Shown piece after piece: positions 5,830 to 6,990 of a DNA stretch of 6,990 nucleotides. Source of the stretch: an uncultured Bacillota bacterium (GTDB lineage Bacteria > Bacillota_I > Bacilli_A > RFN20 > CAG-826); NCBI GenBank assembly GCA_946612055.1, contig CAMOEH010000009.1, forward strand, positions 1-6,990. Direction: 5' to 3'. Position numbers and translations under genes: made by a program. Under the pieces are notes generated by a model. It saw only the letters and a list, made by a program, of their open reading frames with translations, was not told the origin of the DNA and did no database searches. Position 1 is the stretch's first letter, and each line of letters begins with the position of its first letter.

Positions 5830-5884
5830 TTTCGTAATCAAAGGAAGAAGCCTATAATACTTATCGGCATTTGATTTAGGGGGT
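5830..5884 (+). promoter_or_regulatory. Promoter and RBS of the modular lipoprotein gene
   Basis: A perfect TATAAT (5853-5858) has TTTCGT (5830-5835) 17 nt upstream, a weak -35. Transcription would begin near 5865. The ribosome binding site TAGGGGGT (5877-5884) lies about 10 nt before the ATG at 5894. No clear terminator hairpin lies between the dehydrogenase stop (5810) and this promoter, so partial read-through from upstream is possible. Confidence 0.65.
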
Positions 5885-5893
5885 AAAGAATAT

Positions 5894-6990
5894 ATGAAAA
5901 CAAATCGTTTGCTTATTTTATCCATGGCTTCGATGATGCTGCTCGCTGCTTGCGGCAATAAAGGCGAGGACAAAACCTCTTCCGACACCGAAGCAAGTGA
6001 GACTCCTACGAGCCAAACTTCCGAAGTGACTTCTGATGTCACCTCGGAACCTTCTTCGGAGCAACCTTCTTCGGAGCAACCTTCTTCGGAGCAACCTTCT
6101 TCTAGCGAAGAAGCTGAACACGATGGCAAATCCGTCGAGACCGCCTATACGGCCGATGAAGCGATCGCGGCCATGAAGGCGTGGAATTCTACCGCAACGG
6201 AAATCCGGGCTGAAGACTGGTATGTCAAAGGCGTCGCGGAAAATTCCACCTACGATTCCAAGCATTCTTCTTACACCGTTTATCTAAGTGGTGATCCCGA
6301 CGATCTCCAACTTTATTCCGCCCAACTCGATGCCTCGATTAAGGGCAATTACCAAGCGGAGAATGCCTTCGAAGGCAAAACGGTTGTCGCCAAGGGCTGG
6401 CCGCAGGTTTATTTTGATAAATCAGGCAACAAGAAATACGAAATCGCCTATGTCAGCGCCGCCAAATCCCCAACAGGCGAAGCGAATTCGCCAACGATTC
6501 TTTCCGTTAGCGGAGATGGTGAAGGGGGACAATCTTCTTCGGAAGGAAGCTCCTCAGAAGGAAGCGGAACCATTTCCTTAGAAGGAACGGCAACTACCTT
6601 TGATTTTAAGAATGGGAAAAACGCCGATTCCGGGAATGCGCAAAAAGCGGTTTGGACCGACGGAGCCATCACCATTCAAATGGATAAAGCCAATTCCGAA
6701 AGCGACTTTACCGAGGCTGCTTATAATGGCCAAATGCGCCTATTTGCCGGCGCCCTCCTTACCGTTTCCGTTTCTTCGGGAAGCCTGAAAGGGATTGAGG
6801 TTTTCTTAAACGACTTGCCTAGCGGAAAAGACAAATATATCGCGGGCATCGAAGGGGCAACCATCACCGGTGGCAATGCTGCCCAAAAGGTCGAAGAACT
6901 CCATTACACGATTCAAGCGACCGCAAGCCCGCTTACTTTGACTTCGAGCAAGCAAATTCGCATCGACAAGATGAATGTCTACGTTGCTTA
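5894..6990 (+). CDS. Modular secreted lipoprotein, 3'-truncated by window edge
   Basis: The frame is open from ATG 5894 to the window end (365 residues visible, no stop). The signal peptide ends in LLAAC with Cys20 as the lipidation site, so the protein is anchored outside the membrane. Residues 21-78 form a Ser/Thr/Glu/Pro-rich linker with three PSSEQ units plus a partial copy (53-70). A first domain (about 79-190) starts ETAYTADEAIAAM, continues WYVKGVAE, SYTVYLSGD and FEGKTVVAKGWPQVYF, and resembles the small OB-fold-like modules common in secreted proteins. A second Gly/Ser/Glu linker (about 207-226) follows. Another beta-sandwich-like module (about 227-365) contains TTFDFKNGK, MRLFAGALLTVSVSSGSLKGIEVFL and a terminal KQIRIDKMNVYV. 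That last module is of the kind often repeated on surface proteins or placed beside a catalytic domain; a further domain may lie beyond the edge. No catalytic motif is visible. Lipoprotein call firm; domain names tentative. Confidence 0.88.
   Translation, partial: MKTNRLLILSMASMMLLAACGNKGEDKTSSDTEASETPTSQTSEVTSDVTSEPSSEQPSSEQPSSEQPSSSEEAEHDGKSVETAYTADEAIAAMKAWNSTATEIRAEDWYVKGVAENSTYDSKHSSYTVYLSGDPDDLQLYSAQLDASIKGNYQAENAFEGKTVVAKGWPQVYFDKSGNKKYEIAYVSAAKSPTGEANSPTILSVSGDGEGGQSSSEGSSSEGSGTISLEGTATTFDFKNGKNADSGNAQKAVWTDGAITIQMDKANSESDFTEAAYNGQMRLFAGALLTVSVSSGSLKGIEVFLNDLPSGKDKYIAGIEGATITGGNAAQKVEELHYTIQATASPLTLTSSKQIRIDKMNVYVA
6050..6102 (+). repeat. In-frame 15-bp tandem repeat encoding PSSEQ
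   Basis: The 15-bp unit CCTTCTTCGGAGCAA occurs three times without change (6050-6064, 6065-6079, 6080-6094), followed by a partial copy CCTTCTTC (6095-6102). Each unit encodes PSSEQ in the linker of the lipoprotein. As 15 is a multiple of 3, gain or loss of units by slippage changes only the linker length. The identical DNA copies point to recent expansion. Confidence 0.95.

Noticed and set aside
5831..5838. TTCGTAAT shared between the promoter regions at 2301 and 5831
   Set aside because: An 8-bp match at different positions relative to the -10 boxes, without symmetry at the second site, is likely chance.
5918..6265. Open frame (115 codons) on the - strand with Arg-rich repeats (RRRLL)
   Set aside because: The repeats are the reverse reading of the PSSEQ tandem repeat of the + strand lipoprotein; there is no RBS and no domain.
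6288..6788. Two + strand open frames (6288-6581 and 6600-6788) inside the modular lipoprotein
   Set aside because: They are out of frame within a continuous coding region whose codon use and domain content clearly favour the frame starting at 5894.

Overview
The window reads as chromosome of a low-to-moderate GC Firmicute-type bacterium. The cues are strong GGAGG-type ribosome binding sites, TATAAT-like promoters, G+C hairpins followed by T runs, lipoproteins with LTSC or LAAC lipoboxes, and Ser/Glu-rich linkers. TGA ends several genes (2071, 2552, 2818), so the genetic code is standard rather than the Mycoplasma code. An uncultured, possibly host-associated member of the Bacilli or an Erysipelotrichales-like lineage fits, but this is inference from style and not from a marker gene.

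Layout. Positions 1-2071 hold two tandem RDD-family membrane proteins on the + strand, the first cut by the window edge. Each carries a large extracytoplasmic insert between the first and second membrane helix. A tRNA-Lys(CTT) with its own promoter and terminator follows (2079-2240). Next is a RelB/RelE-type toxin-antitoxin pair (2334-2818), with an imperfect palindrome over its likely -10 box and a terminator behind it. A 7-helix membrane protein of unknown function lies at 2913-3575. It converges, through a shared bidirectional terminator, on a small lipoprotein on the - strand (3631-4203). That lipoprotein is divergent from a VUT/YhhQ-type transporter gene (4397-5176), the likely importer of a queuosine precursor. 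The transporter has a structured 5' leader that may be a regulatory RNA. A short-chain dehydrogenase gene (5151-5810) overlaps the transporter by 26 nt. The window ends inside a modular lipoprotein gene (5894 onward) with its own promoter and an in-frame 15-bp tandem repeat.

Functional picture. This is mostly envelope biology: RDD proteins, a 7-TM protein, two lipoproteins and a transporter. A tRNA gene and a small toxin-antitoxin cassette sit among them. Clear co-expression units are the RDD pair (2-nt gap), the antitoxin-toxin pair (4-nt overlap) and the transporter-dehydrogenase pair (26-nt overlap). No phage, transposon, CRISPR or obvious new multi-gene system is visible. The parts most worth a second look are the transporter leader RNA, the toxin-antitoxin operator, the unassigned 7-TM protein and the RDD pair with its large inserts.
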